The translations under genes and the position numbers were made by a program. A stretch of DNA of 64,000 bases from Nematostella vectensis. Lineage: Eukaryota; Cnidaria; Anthozoa; Actiniaria; Edwardsiidae. The notes under the pieces were generated by a model that saw nothing but the letters and a program-made list of their open reading frames with translations, did not search any database and was not told where the DNA came from. The stretch spans positions 1,116,001-1,180,000 of the forward strand of contig NC_064038.1 in NCBI RefSeq assembly GCF_932526225.1. Reading direction: 5' to 3'. Shown here one piece after another: positions 1 to 13,400 of this stretch. Numbering within the stretch: the first letter of the stretch is position 1; every line of letters begins with the position of its first letter.

Positions 1-617
1 GCGTATGGGGCCTCTCACTACAGGTCGCTCAGTGTGTTAGCGCGTCAGCGTATGGGGCCTCTCACCACAGGTCGCTCACTGTGTTAGCCCGTCAGCGTAT
101 GGGGCCTCTCACTACAGGTCGCTCAGTGTGTTAGCGCGTCAGCGTATGGGGCCTCTCACTACAGGTCGCCCACTGTGTTAGCGCGTCAGCGTATGGGGCC
201 TCTCACCACAGGCGGCCCACTGTGTTAGCGCGTCAGCGTATGGGGCCTCTCACCACAGGTCGCCCACTGTGTTAGCGCGTCAGCGTATGGGGCCTCTCAC
301 CACAGGTCGCTCACTGTGTTAGCGCGTCAGCGTATGGGGCCTCTCACCACAGGTCGCTCACTGTGTTAGCGCGTCAGCGTATAGGGCCTCTCACCACAGG
401 TCGCTCACTGTGTTAGCGCGTCAGCGTATAGGGCCTCTCACCACAGGTCGCTCACTGTGTTAGCGCGTCAGCGTATGGGGCCTCTCACCACAGGTCGCTC
501 ACTGTGTTAGCGCGTCAGCGTATAGGGCCTCTCACCACAGGTCGCTCACTGTGTTAGCGCGTCAGCGTATAGGGCCTCTCACCACAGGTCGCTCACTGTG
601 TTAGCACGTCAGCGTAT
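1..617. repeat. 47-bp tandem array at left edge
   Basis: About 13 near-identical copies of a 47-bp unit beginning GCGTATGGGGCCTCTCACCA; copies differ by single substitutions (for example ATGGGG/ATAGGG). The array starts outside the window and decays near 617 into unique sequence. It lies upstream of the galaxin-like gene and holds no coding signal I can support. Confidence 0.95.
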
Positions 618-1441
618 TGGGCCTCCATCTGCTGGAACAGGTCTTCGATTCCCGGTCGACTCATGGGTAGTATCTGTTTCTCTTCCCTGAATTTGACTTT
701 TACGTATGTGACCTTAACTTGTGGCCCTTATAACATAGTTGATACTGTATAAGCCTATATGTATATACACCAAAAAATGGAATACGGCTCTGCCAAATTT
801 TCGTCTTTAATAAGACTTCTTCTTCTTCGTCTTTAATAAGACTTCTTCCTTCAAAGCATAGGTGACAACGCAGAAATCACCTTGAACGCCCTCTTGAAAT
901 AGCAGGAATTTTACGATTATCCTTGTCTACGTTTATTGCAACAATTTGATTGACTAGGAGAAGAATGATTGAATAAAGGTCGCAACCTGCTTTTAGTGCA
1001 AATGTGAGTGTGAGTTATCGGCTTCAATCTTGTAGTAGTCGTGGAATATAAGGGTACAGTGAGCAAATTTACATTTTGAGAGACGGGGTAGGAAATATAG
1101 GACTATAGGAGGATCGTAGCCTAGCATAAGAAAAGATGATTTTCCCCTTTGTTTCGTTATCCTTGTTTGCTTCTTATCTTTTTAATTTACTGTGTAAGGA
1201 AAGTTCCAGAGTATCGTACTTAGTACTTGTGCTACACTTGGACATGCATAATATAAGATGATGGTGTTTTGTACTTAGTGGCACACTTGGTATGCAGATC
1301 AAGAAGATGGTCGTTTGTCTCTGTTCAGTACCCACCTAAGCATAACTGGAAGGGGATAAATGGGGAGGAACTCTTGCTCTCCTCGCAGAAGCGAGCAGCT
1401 CTCCTCTTCGACAGAAGTAAGAGCTCTGCAAAGCATGAGCT
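618..1441 (+). promoter_or_regulatory. upstream region and probable 5' UTR of galaxin-like gene
   Basis: AT-rich unique sequence between the 47-bp array and the first codon. No convincing core promoter element is identified. A short out-of-frame ATG at 1435 precedes the preferred start at 1442. The 5' UTR boundary cannot be placed from sequence alone. Confidence 0.35.
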
Positions 1442-4400
1442 ATGATGCTGAAAGCACTTTTGCTAGTGGGCCTTCTCATCGCTGTCTCTGCAGACAAGCA
1501 ACAAGACGAACAACTAAGCCTTTATGGTGAGGACGAATAGGACTTAAAAAGGCAATATTAACCCTTACCTCAGAGATGAAATCAATATGTGCATCCGGTT
1601 TTATCCTTGTCGAAGAATTTGGGTGGTAGGCTTAAAACTGAAAACTCAGGAACGCCCCTTTAAACGACGGTTCACCAATGAGAGTTAAACGATTGATATC
1701 GAATATCTGATATCGGGGCTACGCTTGGCCTTGGTGTTGCCTATGTAAAACGTATTACTCTGAGGATCGTCTATTTTGTACAAGGTGTTTTTTTGTGTAT
1801 TTTATTTGAAACAATTCCCTTGCAACTCACATATATTCTTATTAAATTGCCGTCTAGCCTCTATCTAGAAGGTCAGCAGAGCATTTTTTACCGCACATTA
1901 CGATATTTTATGATCACTTTAAAGTCTTCCTAGCAAATCAGCAAATAAGAGAAAAAAATCAATTTCCATCGGCGGATTTCTCGAGACTATAGCGATAACG
2001 ATTGAATTTCATGAATTGATGATAAAACTTTGTATTAGATAATTGTTTCGAGTTTTTTCTTTTTAATTCGTCTTCAAATGTTAAATGAAAAATTCAACAT
2101 AGGTGTGTTAAAACTGCCAAGGAATCATATAAAAAACGGTTATTTATAGATGTTGCTTGTGGTTAAGCTTTTTTGTTCCTCAGTCGAAAATAATCTGTTT
2201 TTAACGTTCTATTCGAAGCTGTATTCAAAAGAGAAATGGCATGAAAAGATCCAATTAATTGAAGGGCCTGTTCTTGAAATAATCTAATATATCATCTTTA
2301 TCTTATTAAGAATAAATAAAAAGTAAACGTGACTAAGTTTCTTTTTGGTTGAAAAGCTAAGCTGTACTGCATCTCCAACTCCCAATTTAAGCAGCAAGCG
2401 GCCAAAATGTACTTGACTAAATAATAATAAAAAGAAGTGTCGTTATCGATGTATTGTTATTTCCCGGCTATGGTCCATGGCACATCCCGCGCTGATGTGG
2501 CAGATCCTAGGCCCACGACTGTAAATACTTCATATTCTCAATCGTAATTGTCAAAACACTTGAGATTTCAAAAGACCGGGAATGTTTATTGATTAATTGG
2601 CAATTATCTAACCAAAGTCATGTTGGTTTATGCGAAGGCGTGATTGTTTTGGTGTTTTAATAAGAATATGTAATATATAATGAATTGTTCGACACGCTCG
2701 GTCAAGCCCTTCGTCAGCAGCCGCGAGGCTAGGGGGTAGGGAGTCTAGGGGGTAGAGGTGGGGCTTTAGGGGGGGGGTGGTCGATGTGCGCGACCATAGA
2801 TACCATATCATTGGCTATACAGGAAGAAAGACGGAAGAAAGAGGTTTGTGGTCGCAGCTTAACTGTAGTTTTCATAGTTTAATGTTTCCCCTTTTACATA
2901 TATAATTACTCCGCCCATTTATGATTGATATATATTGAAATGATTGCATATTATCAAGAGAGTCAACTTTTTGCTTACACAACCCCGCCGAGCTCAATAA
3001 AAATGTACAAACTGCCAAGTACATAGGATGTTAGCGATCACTTGCTGGCATATTGTGAAAAGAAACCCTAGTTTGTCTCTGCGACTTTTTTCGTTGTAAG
3101 TCGATTAAGTTCAATTCTATTATTCGGTTGGATTTACATGTCTCCTAAAATATCAATGCACTTGAGATTTCAATAGACCGGAAAATTTTATTGATTAATT
3201 AATGATTAATTAGTCATTATGAGTAATTAGTCATGTATGGTGATGACGTGAGAGACGTCGTTTATTGGGGTCTTATACAGAATAGTACATGTACCAGGCC
3301 CCACTTAATTCATAATAGGTATTTAATTAAGTTATTCTTTATGCAGAGGCATTCGTGGACATGCCTAGCAATGAATTTTTGCGTCATTCTTCTTCTTCAT
3401 TCTTCATCACAATGCAGACCACCATTTTGGAACGAAGCTTTCGCTCTCACCAGTATTTAGAAAGACGGCAACCATTATCTTTTAGAGATGTTTTCAGTTA
3501 TCTCATAAGCACTCCAGCTGTTTTATTCACGAGCCTTTGGCTTGTATTACTGTACACAATAAACAAAAAAGCTTTAACTGAAAGCAAATTAGTGGGCTCC
3601 CTGTGTCTTTGGCGGGAAACCCCATGAGCACGCGCGCGCTATGTACTTGACACAGTATAGGACTACATGGAGATGATCAAAATTTGCTCTGAAAATATCT
3701 ACTCTGAAAATATCTACTCTAAAATATAAACGTGAAGGTATGTCTTTCAAAAGATGAAGAGATAGTTTTTATTGATATCCTGGCCTTTGTAAATTATTCT
3801 TCTGACTTCTCTCAAATTGATTGAAATGTTTAGTACGATGATAAAAGACTCGTCCGTTTTTTTCCAAAAGAAAAGACGCACAGATACAACAATAAGTAAG
3901 TAATCAAAACCTTGTGTTGATTTATACCTTGTCAGTAGTGTAGTGAAGGCATGTTTTTGATTTTACCCATTTCAACCACGATAGAAATGTCTTCTCAATC
4001 GAACAGGCCCGCGGATAGAACATTTGGTTATAAGGGCAACCTTATGTATTTCCTGGTATTTCCTGGTATTTCCTGGCCTGGGGGGAGGCAAGCTCCCATC
4101 CCCCAGGAGCAGTCTCTTACAGCCCTTACCCAGGATTTTTTGTGGGGTGCGAAATCCGAACAAGTGGACCTAATTCTTCTGGGGAAAAGGGGTGGGGGGG
4201 GGGGGGGGGGGGGGGGGGGTAAAAATCTGACCACCCCCAAAAGAATAGAAAGGGATTTTTCTTATGCCTTTGTAGTATCTCCATGGGACGTTTCTTGCCG
4301 GATTTGGCTACAAAAAAGTCTGACTTATAGATTAATGACAAATTAGAGTGATAGTTTTGTCTACAAATAGCACGTCTATTGAGAACCAAAAGTGGACTTT

Positions 4401-7400
4401 TGGCCATTGTGGGGGGGAGGGTACCCCCTGGGTACGGGCCTGCTCAAAGCTCTGTGCTTGGTCTTCTTCTTTTTGTAATCCATACGAAAACATCCGATAC
4501 AAATCTACTTAACTCAGTTTTTATCTCTTTGCTGATGATACAAATACCCTGTGTGCTACACAAGCATTTGTGGCTTCTTGAGTCTGAAATTACAATGAGC
4601 TGAGAAATGGGTCTCAATGGCCGACTTGAGTAACAAGTTAACCCAAACAATGTAACCAGAAAACGTGGGAAATTCTGGATTCCCAGACTTCTTTTTAAAT
4701 AGTGGCAAGAGTGAAAAATAAGATGAAAGAATATGTAATGCTTGTAAGAGGCAAATGAAAAGATTGAATTCAACAGAATGACTACAATAGAGGTTTTTCA
4801 CCATTTTATGGATTCTACCCTGGAAAAAGCAACACAAAAAGTTATTGCTAGGCATATCCAGCTTTTCATCCACTCCGTTCACTCCAGGTAATAGATAAAA
4901 TCAAGCTTTGGAGTTCAAAGACTTTGTTAAGTATCTGGTTTTGTTACTTGTTAAAAATGTATACTAAAATCCTATTCATCAAATTGCAATCAGCAAGATC
5001 ATAGGAATGATTGCAAAACTTAGACATTTTCTACCGCACAAAATATTGTCTCAAATATTGGATATTTTCTATCCAATAACTGTCTGGGGATCAGCCAATA
5101 ATATCATTTAAACAAAATCCTTATCCTTCAAAAATGAGCTCTAGGCTTTTATATTTTGCAAACTGAAGAGACCACCCAATCCTACTATTTTCAGATGCTG
5201 GAATCTTACCAGTTAGCTTTGTCCACTTTGAAATTTATCAATGTCATGCATGATATTGCTATGTAGTAGCTCCAACGAATATTCTCAATCTTTTCTCAGA
5301 CATCCGTGATGTACATTCTCATACAATACTCAGTTGTCTTTGCCTGGCAATTTCTATTGAAAAAAACAAAATTACAAATATGGGGGGAGGCAAGCCTAAG
5401 TAATTCCTTGTTGGGGTGAGGGGAGGCATGCCTAAGTAATTCCTTGTGCTGGTAGGGGGAGGTGAGCCTAAGTAATTCCTTGTTGGGGTGGGGAAGGCAT
5501 GCCTAAGTAATTCCTTGTTGGGGTGGGGGGTGAGACTAAGTAATTCCTTGTTGGGGTGGGGGGAGGCAAGCCTAAGTAATTCCTTGTTGGGGTGGGGGGA
5601 GGCAAGCCTTAGTAATTCCTTGTTCTGGTAGGGGGTGAGCCTAAGTAATTCCTTGTTCTGGTAGGGGGGGTGAGCCTAAGTAATTTCTTGTTGAGGTGGG
5701 GGGAGGCATGCCTAAGTAATTCCTTGATGGGGTAGGGTGAGCCTAAGTAATTCCTTGTTGGGGTGGGGGGAGGCATGCCTAAGTAATTCCTTGTTGGGGT
5801 GGGGGGAGGCAAGCCTTTGTAATTCCTTGTTGGGGCGAGGGGAGGCAAGCCTAAGTAATTCCTTGTTCTGGTAGGGGGGGGGGGGGTGAGACTAAGTAAT
5901 TCCTTGTTGGGGTGGGGGGCGGCAAGCCTAAGTAATTCCTTGTTCTGGTAAGGGAGGTGAGACTAAGTAATTCCTTGTTGGGGTGGGGGGCGGCAAGCCT
6001 AAGTAATTCCTTGTTCTGGTAAGGGGAACCTATGTAATTCCTTGTTAGGGTGGGGGAGGCAAGCCTAAGTAATTCCTTGTTCTGGTTGGGGGGGGGGGTG
6101 AGACTAAGTAATTCCTTGTTGGGGTGGGGGAGGCAAGTCTTAAGTAATTCCACCTACCCTACTGGGTTATTGTTTGAAAGATACGGAGCCATCCTCCCCC
6201 TCATGTCACCGATTGTTAAAAAAAAGCCCAGTTTCAATAGGTTTTAGATGCTCAGTCCATTTTTCTCTTAACAGAACTAGAAAGGTCCAGCCAGTCTGAT
6301 TCAAATGTTGGCCACGTTATTGAACATTACCCCAGTCCCCTTTCGGCTGAAGAGCAGGATGCACCTGCGAAGAGTAAATGTTGTCAACCGGAAAATGACG
6401 GTGGAGGTAGAGAGGAGGACAGCTTACAAGACAAAGAGGGAATGATCGATATCGGTAGAGAGGAGGACGGCTTACAAGACAAAGAGGGAATGATCGATGG
6501 AGGTAGAGAGGAGGACGGCTTACAAGAAAAAGAGGGAATGATCGTGGAGGATGATTCCGACAAGAAAGAAGACTCTTTTACGGAATTCGATTCTCCAAAA
6601 AAAGAAAAAAGTGGAAAAAACAGGAAAGGTATGATCACCAAGAGCACCTGTACGATTTCACATATTACAGACAGTAAGCAGAATTTGCTCTCCTATCAAG
6701 CGGTATTAAATTACTTTTTTTAGGTTTTGAATATTTTTCATTCATTTAATTCAGAGGGATGCTTTCCGATAAACCACTTTACCGATTCCAGAAATAGAAA
6801 TTCTGAAACATTTTTATTGGCCAACAATTGAATATTAAAGATTCAGATTGAGATTTAACTAAGAATTCTTTATGTAAAGATCTTTTTATCTTTCTAACAT
6901 TTCTCAAAATAAATCACACAAGGTACGCTTTAATCGACCCAGTATATCATTCTTTTGATTCCAGGTTTTTCGACAGACAGGATTTTGCCATGCAGAAAAA
7001 AGAAGTTTAACAGCAAGTCGCACAAATGCTGCTATGGACGCATAATACCTAAGTATCTGAAGTGTGAGATGTTCCTCCGATGTGGCAAAAACTTTTACAA
7101 CCTTCGAGACTATCGATACTGCGGTAACCACTACATCTTCAACAGAAGATTTCACAAGTGCTGTCACAATCAAGTTATCCCTATCCTAGAACAATGCCAG
7201 CAAATGCAAGTGTGTGGGATGAAACCTTATGACATGGAAAAGAATGCGTGTTGTAACAATAAACACATTTACAACCCTGATACCCACAGGTGCTGTTTTG
7301 GGAAGCTGATAGCAGTAGACAAGCCATGTGTGATGAAGTATCATACAGTACCGCACGCGTTTTGTGGGCGAGAGAGCTATGACCCGCTAAGATATAGATG

Positions 7401-10400
7401 TTGCAATCATCAACACATCTATAATCCCAAAACCAGCAAATGCTGCTTTATTCATGTCATTCCATTAGATGCAGCTTGTATAAAACTCTTACAATGCGGA
7501 AAAAAGTTTTACGACCCACTGAAAGAGAAATGTGCGAAAAACAAGTACGTCTACAATCCCAAGATATATAAATACTGCTACGGAAGAATCATCCCAGTAA
7601 AACAACACTGCATCAAACTTCCCCGATGTGGAAAAAGATTCTACAACCCCATAAAGTACAGATGTGCACACAACAAGTACATCTACAACCCCAAGACCCA
7701 CAAGTACTGCTATGGAAGAATAATCCCTAAAGGGAAACACTGCGTCAAGTTGCCGCGATGTGGAAAGCGATTCTACAACCCAATGAAGTACAGATGTGCA
7801 CACAACAAGTACATCTACAACCCCAAGACCCATAAGTACTGCTATGGAAGAATTATTCCAATAAAAAAGCACTGTGTCAAGCTTCCACGATGTGGAAAAA
7901 ACTTCTATAATTCAATGAAGTACAGATGTGCACACAATAAATACATCTACAATCCTAAGACCCAGAAGTACTGCTATGGTAGAATCATCCCTAAAAGAAA
8001 ACACTGCGTCAAACTTTCAAGATGTGGGAAGCATTTCTACAATCCCAAACAGTACAGATGTGCAAATAATGAATACATCTACGACCCAAAAAAGTACAAA
8101 TTCTGCTACGGAAGAATAATCCCAGTTCAAGGACACTGTTTGAAACTTTCGCGATGTGGGAAGCAGTTTTACAATCCCAAAAAGTACAAATGTGCACACA
8201 ACAAATACATCTACGATCCCAAAATGTATAAGAATTGCTATGGAAGAATTATCCCAGTGACAAACAAATGCGTAAAACTTTCCAAATGTGGGAAGCATTT
8301 CTACGACCCACAAAGGTACAAATGTGCACACAACAGATACATCTATGACCCCAAAATGTATAAGAACTGCTATGGAAGAATTATCCCAGTGACAAAGAAA
8401 TGCGTCAAACTTTCGAAATGTGGGAAACATTTCTACGACCCGCAAGAGTACAGATGTGCACACAACAGATACATCTACGATCCCAAAATGTACAAGAATT
8501 GCTATGGACGAATCATCCCAGTGGCAAAGAAATGCGTCAAACTTTTGAAATGTGGGAAGCATTTCTACGACCCGCAAGAGTACAGATGTGCACACAACAA
8601 ATACATCTACGATCCCAAAATGTATAAGCACTGCTATGGAAGAATCATCCCAGTGACAAAGAAATGCGTCAAACTTTTGAAATGTGGGAAGCATTTCTAC
8701 GACCCGCAAGAGTACAGATGTGCACACAACAAATACATCTACGATCCCAAAATGTATAAGCACTGCTATGGAAGAATTATCCCAGTGACAAAGAAATGCG
8801 TCAAACTTTCAAAATGCGGGAAGCATTTCTACGACCCGCAAGAGTACAGATGTGCACACAACAAATACATCTACGATCCCAAAATGTATAAGCACTGCTA
8901 TGGAAGAATTATCCCAGTGACAAAGAAATGCGTCAAACTTTCAAAATGCGGGAAGCATTTCTACGACCCGCAAGAGTACAGATGTGCACACAACAAATAC
9001 ATCTACGATCCCAAAATGTATAAGCACTGCTATGGAAGAATTATTCCAGTGACAAAGAAATGCGTCAAACTTTCAAAATGTGGGAAACATTTCTACGACC
9101 CGCAAGAGTACAGATGTGCACACAACAGATACATCTACGATCCCAAAATGTATAAGTACTGCTACGGAAGAATTATCCCTAAAAGAAAACACTGCGTAAA
9201 ACTACCGCGATGTGGAAAGCGATTCTACAACCCAATGAAGTACAGATGTGCACACAACAAGTACATCTACAACCCCAAGACCCACAAGTACTGCTATGGA
9301 AGAATCATCCCTAAAGGAAAACACTGCGTCAAGTTGCCGCGATGTGGAATGCGATTCTTCAATCCAACGAAGTACAGATGTGCACACAACAAGTACATCT
9401 ACAACCCCAAGACCCACAAGTACTGCTATGGAAGGATCATCCCTAAAGGCAAACACTGCGTGAAGTTGCCGCGATGTGGAAAGCGATTCTACAATCCAAT
9501 GAAGTACAGATGTGCACACAACAAGTACATCTACAACCCCAAGACCCACAAGTACTGCTATGGAAGAATCATCCCTAAAGGAAAACACTGCGTGAAGTTG
9601 CCGCGATGTGGAAAGCGATTCTACAACCCTATAAAGTACAGATGTGCACACAACAAGTACATCTACAACCCCAAGACCCACATGTACTGCTATGGAAGAA
9701 TAATCCCTAAACGAGAACAGTGCTTAAAGCTGCCGAGATGTGGGAAGAAATTCTACAACCCAATAAAGTACAGATGTGCACACAACAAGTACATCTACAA
9801 CCCCAAGACCCACAAGTACTGCTATGGAAGAATAATCCCTAAAGAAAAACACTGCGTCAAGTTGCCGCGATGTGGGAAGCGATTCTACAATCCAATGAAA
9901 TACAGATGTGCACACAACAAGTATACTTACAACCCCAAGACCCACAAGTACTGCTATGGAAGAATAATCCCTAAAGAAAAACACTGCGTCAAGTTGCCTA
10001 GATGTGGGAAGAAATTCTACAACCCAATAAAGTACAGATGTGCACACAACAAGTACATCTACAACCCCAAGACCCACAAGTACTGCTATGGAAGAATAAT
10101 CCCTAAAGAAAAACACTGCGTCAAGTTGCCGCGATGTGGAAAGCGATTCTACAACCCAATGAAGTACAGATGTGCACACAACAAGTACATCTACAACCCC
10201 AAGACCCACAAGTACTGCTATGGAAGGATCATCCCTAAAGGCAAACACTGCGTCAAGCTGCCGCGATGTGGAAAGCGATTCTACAACCCAATGAAGTACA
10301 GATGTGCATACAACAAGTACATCTACAACCCCAAGACCCACAAGTACTGCTATGGAAGAATAATCCCTAAACGAGAACAGTGCTTAAAGCTGCCGCGATG

Positions 10401-13400
10401 TGGAAAGCGATTCTACAACCCAATAAAGTACAGATGTGCACACAATAAGTACATCTACAACCCCAAGACCCACAAGTACTGCTATGGAAGAATCATCCCT
10501 AAAGGAAAACACTGCGTGAAGTTGCCGCGATGTGGAAAGCGATTCTACAACCCAATGAAGTACAGATGTGCACACAACAAGTACATCTACAACCCCAAGA
10601 CCCATAAGTACTGCTATGGAAGGATCATCCCTAAAGGCAAACACTGCGTCAAGTTGCCGCGATGTGGAAAGCGATTCTACAATCCAATGAAATACAGATG
10701 TGCACACAACAAGTACATCTACAACCCCAAGACCCACAAGTACTGCTATGGAAGAATCATTCCGAAAAGAAAACACTGCGTCAAGTTGCCGCGATGTGGA
10801 AAGCGGTTCTACAACCCAATGAAGTACAGATGTGCACACAACAAGTACATCTACAACCCCAAGACCCATAAGTTCTGCTATGGAAGAATCATCCCTAAAG
10901 GAAAACACTGCGTAAAACTATTACGATGTGGAAAGCGATTGTACAACCCAATGAAGTACAGATGTGCACACAACAAGTACATCTACAACCCCAAAAACCA
11001 CAAGTACTGCTATGGAAGAATCATCCCTAAACGAGAACAGTGCTTAATGCTGCCGAGATGTGGGAAGAAATTCTACAACCCAATGAAGTACAGATGTGCA
11101 CACAACAAGTACATCTACAACCCCAAGACCCATAAGTACTGCTATGGAAGAATAATCCCTAAAGGAAAACACTGCGTCAAGTTGCCGCGATGTGGAAAGC
11201 GATTCTACAACCCAATGAAGTACAGATGTGCACACAACAAGTACATCTACAACCCTAAGACCCATAAGTACTGCTATGGAAGAATCATCCCTAAAGGCAA
11301 ACACTGCGTCAAGTTGCCTAGATGTGGGAAGAAATTCTACAACCCAATAAAGTACAGATGTGCACACAACAAGTACATCTACAACCCCAAGACCCACAAG
11401 TACTGCTATGGAAGAATAATCCCTAAAGAAAAACACTGCGTCAAGTTGCCGCGATGTGGAAAGCGATTCTACAACCCAATGAAGTACAGATGTGCACACA
11501 ACAAGTACATCTACAACCCCAAGACCCATAAGTACTGCTATGGAAGGATCATCCCTAAAGGCAAACAGTGCGTCAAGCTGCCGCGATGTGGAAAGCGATT
11601 CTACAACCCAATGAAGTACAGATGTGCATACAACAAGTACATCTACAACCCCAAGACCCACAAGTACTGCTATGGAAGAATAATCCCTAAACGAGAACAG
11701 TGCTTAAAGCTGCCGCGATGTGGAAAGCGATTCTACAACCCAATAAAGTACAGATGTGCACACAATAAGTACATCTACAACCCCAAGACCCACAAGTACT
11801 GCTATGGAAGAATAATCCCTAAAGGAAAACACTGCGTGAAGTTGCCGCGATGTGGAAAGCGATTCTACAACCCAATGAAGTACAGATGTGCACACAACAA
11901 GTACATCTACAACCCCAAGACCCACAAGTACTGCTATGGAAGAATCATCCAAAAAGGAAAACACTGCGTAAAGCTACTACGATGTGGAAAGCGATTCTAC
12001 AACCCAATGAAATACAGATGTGCACACAACAAGTACATCTTCAACCCCAAGACCCACAAGTACTGCTATGGAAGAATCATCCCTAAACGAGAACAGTGCT
12101 TAAAGCTGCCGAGATGTGGGAAAATATTCTACAACCCAATAAAGTACAGATGTGCACGCAACAAGTACATCTACAACCCCAAGACCCACAAATACTGCTA
12201 TGGAAGAATTATTTCAATAAGTGCGCATTGTTCTCACGTTTCCCATCTTCCTCAAGTTAAAGGCTGCCAAGCACTTATTGAAAAGAATCACTACGACCCT
12301 CGTAAGTTCAAGTGCTGCGGGAATCGTTTGGTCTACAATGTCAAGACCGATAAATGCTGCAACGGAAAAGTCATCCCTAAAAACAAACATTGCGTTGAGC
12401 TGCCGCGATGTGGAAAGCGATTCTACAATCCAATGAAGTACAGATGTGCACACAACAAGTACATCTACAACCCCAAGACCCACAAGTACTGCTATGGAAG
12501 GATCATCCCTAAAGGGAAACACTGCGTCAAGTTGCCGCGATGTGGGAAGCGATTCTACAACCCAATGAAGTACAGATGTGCTCACAACAAGTACATCTAC
12601 AACCCCAAGACTCACAAGTACTGCTATGGAAGAATCATCCAAAAAGGAAAACATTGCGTAAAGCTACTACGATGTGGAATACGATTCTACAACCCAATGA
12701 AATACAGATGTGCACACAACAAGTACATCTACAACCCCAAGACCCACAAGTACTGCTATGGAAGAATCATCCCTAAAGGGAAACACTGCGTCAAGTTGCC
12801 GCGATGTGGAATGCGATTCTACAACCCAATAAAGTACAGATGTGCACACAACAAGTACATCTACAACCCCAAGACCCACAAGTACTGCTATGGAAGAATC
12901 ATCCCTAAAGGCAAACACTGCGTCAAGTTGCCGCGATGTGGAAAGCTATTCTACAACCCAATGAAGTACAGATGTGCACACAACAAGTACATTTACAACC
13001 CCAAGACCCACAAGTACTGCTATGGAAGAATCATCCCTAAAGGGAAACACTGCGTCAAGTTGCCGCGATGTGGGAAGCGATTCTACAACCCAATGAAGTA
13101 CAGATGTGCATACAACAAGTACATCTACAACCCCAAGACCCATAAGTACTGCTATGGAAGGATCATCCCTAAAGGCAAACACTGCGTCAAGCTGCCGCGA
13201 TGTGGAAAGCGATTCTACAACCCAATGAAGTACAGATGTGCTCACAACAAGTACATCTACAACCCCAAGACCCACAAGTACTGCTATGGAAGAATCATCC
13301 CTAAAGGCAAACACTGCGTCAAGTTGCCGCGATGTGGAAAGCTATTCTATAACCCAATGAAGTACAGATGTGCACACAACAAGTACATCTACAACCCCAA

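Noticed and set aside
3951-4407. Open frames with poly-Gly or poly-Pro around the G-run
   Set aside because: Created by the poly-G tract in galaxin-like intron 1; no supporting signal.
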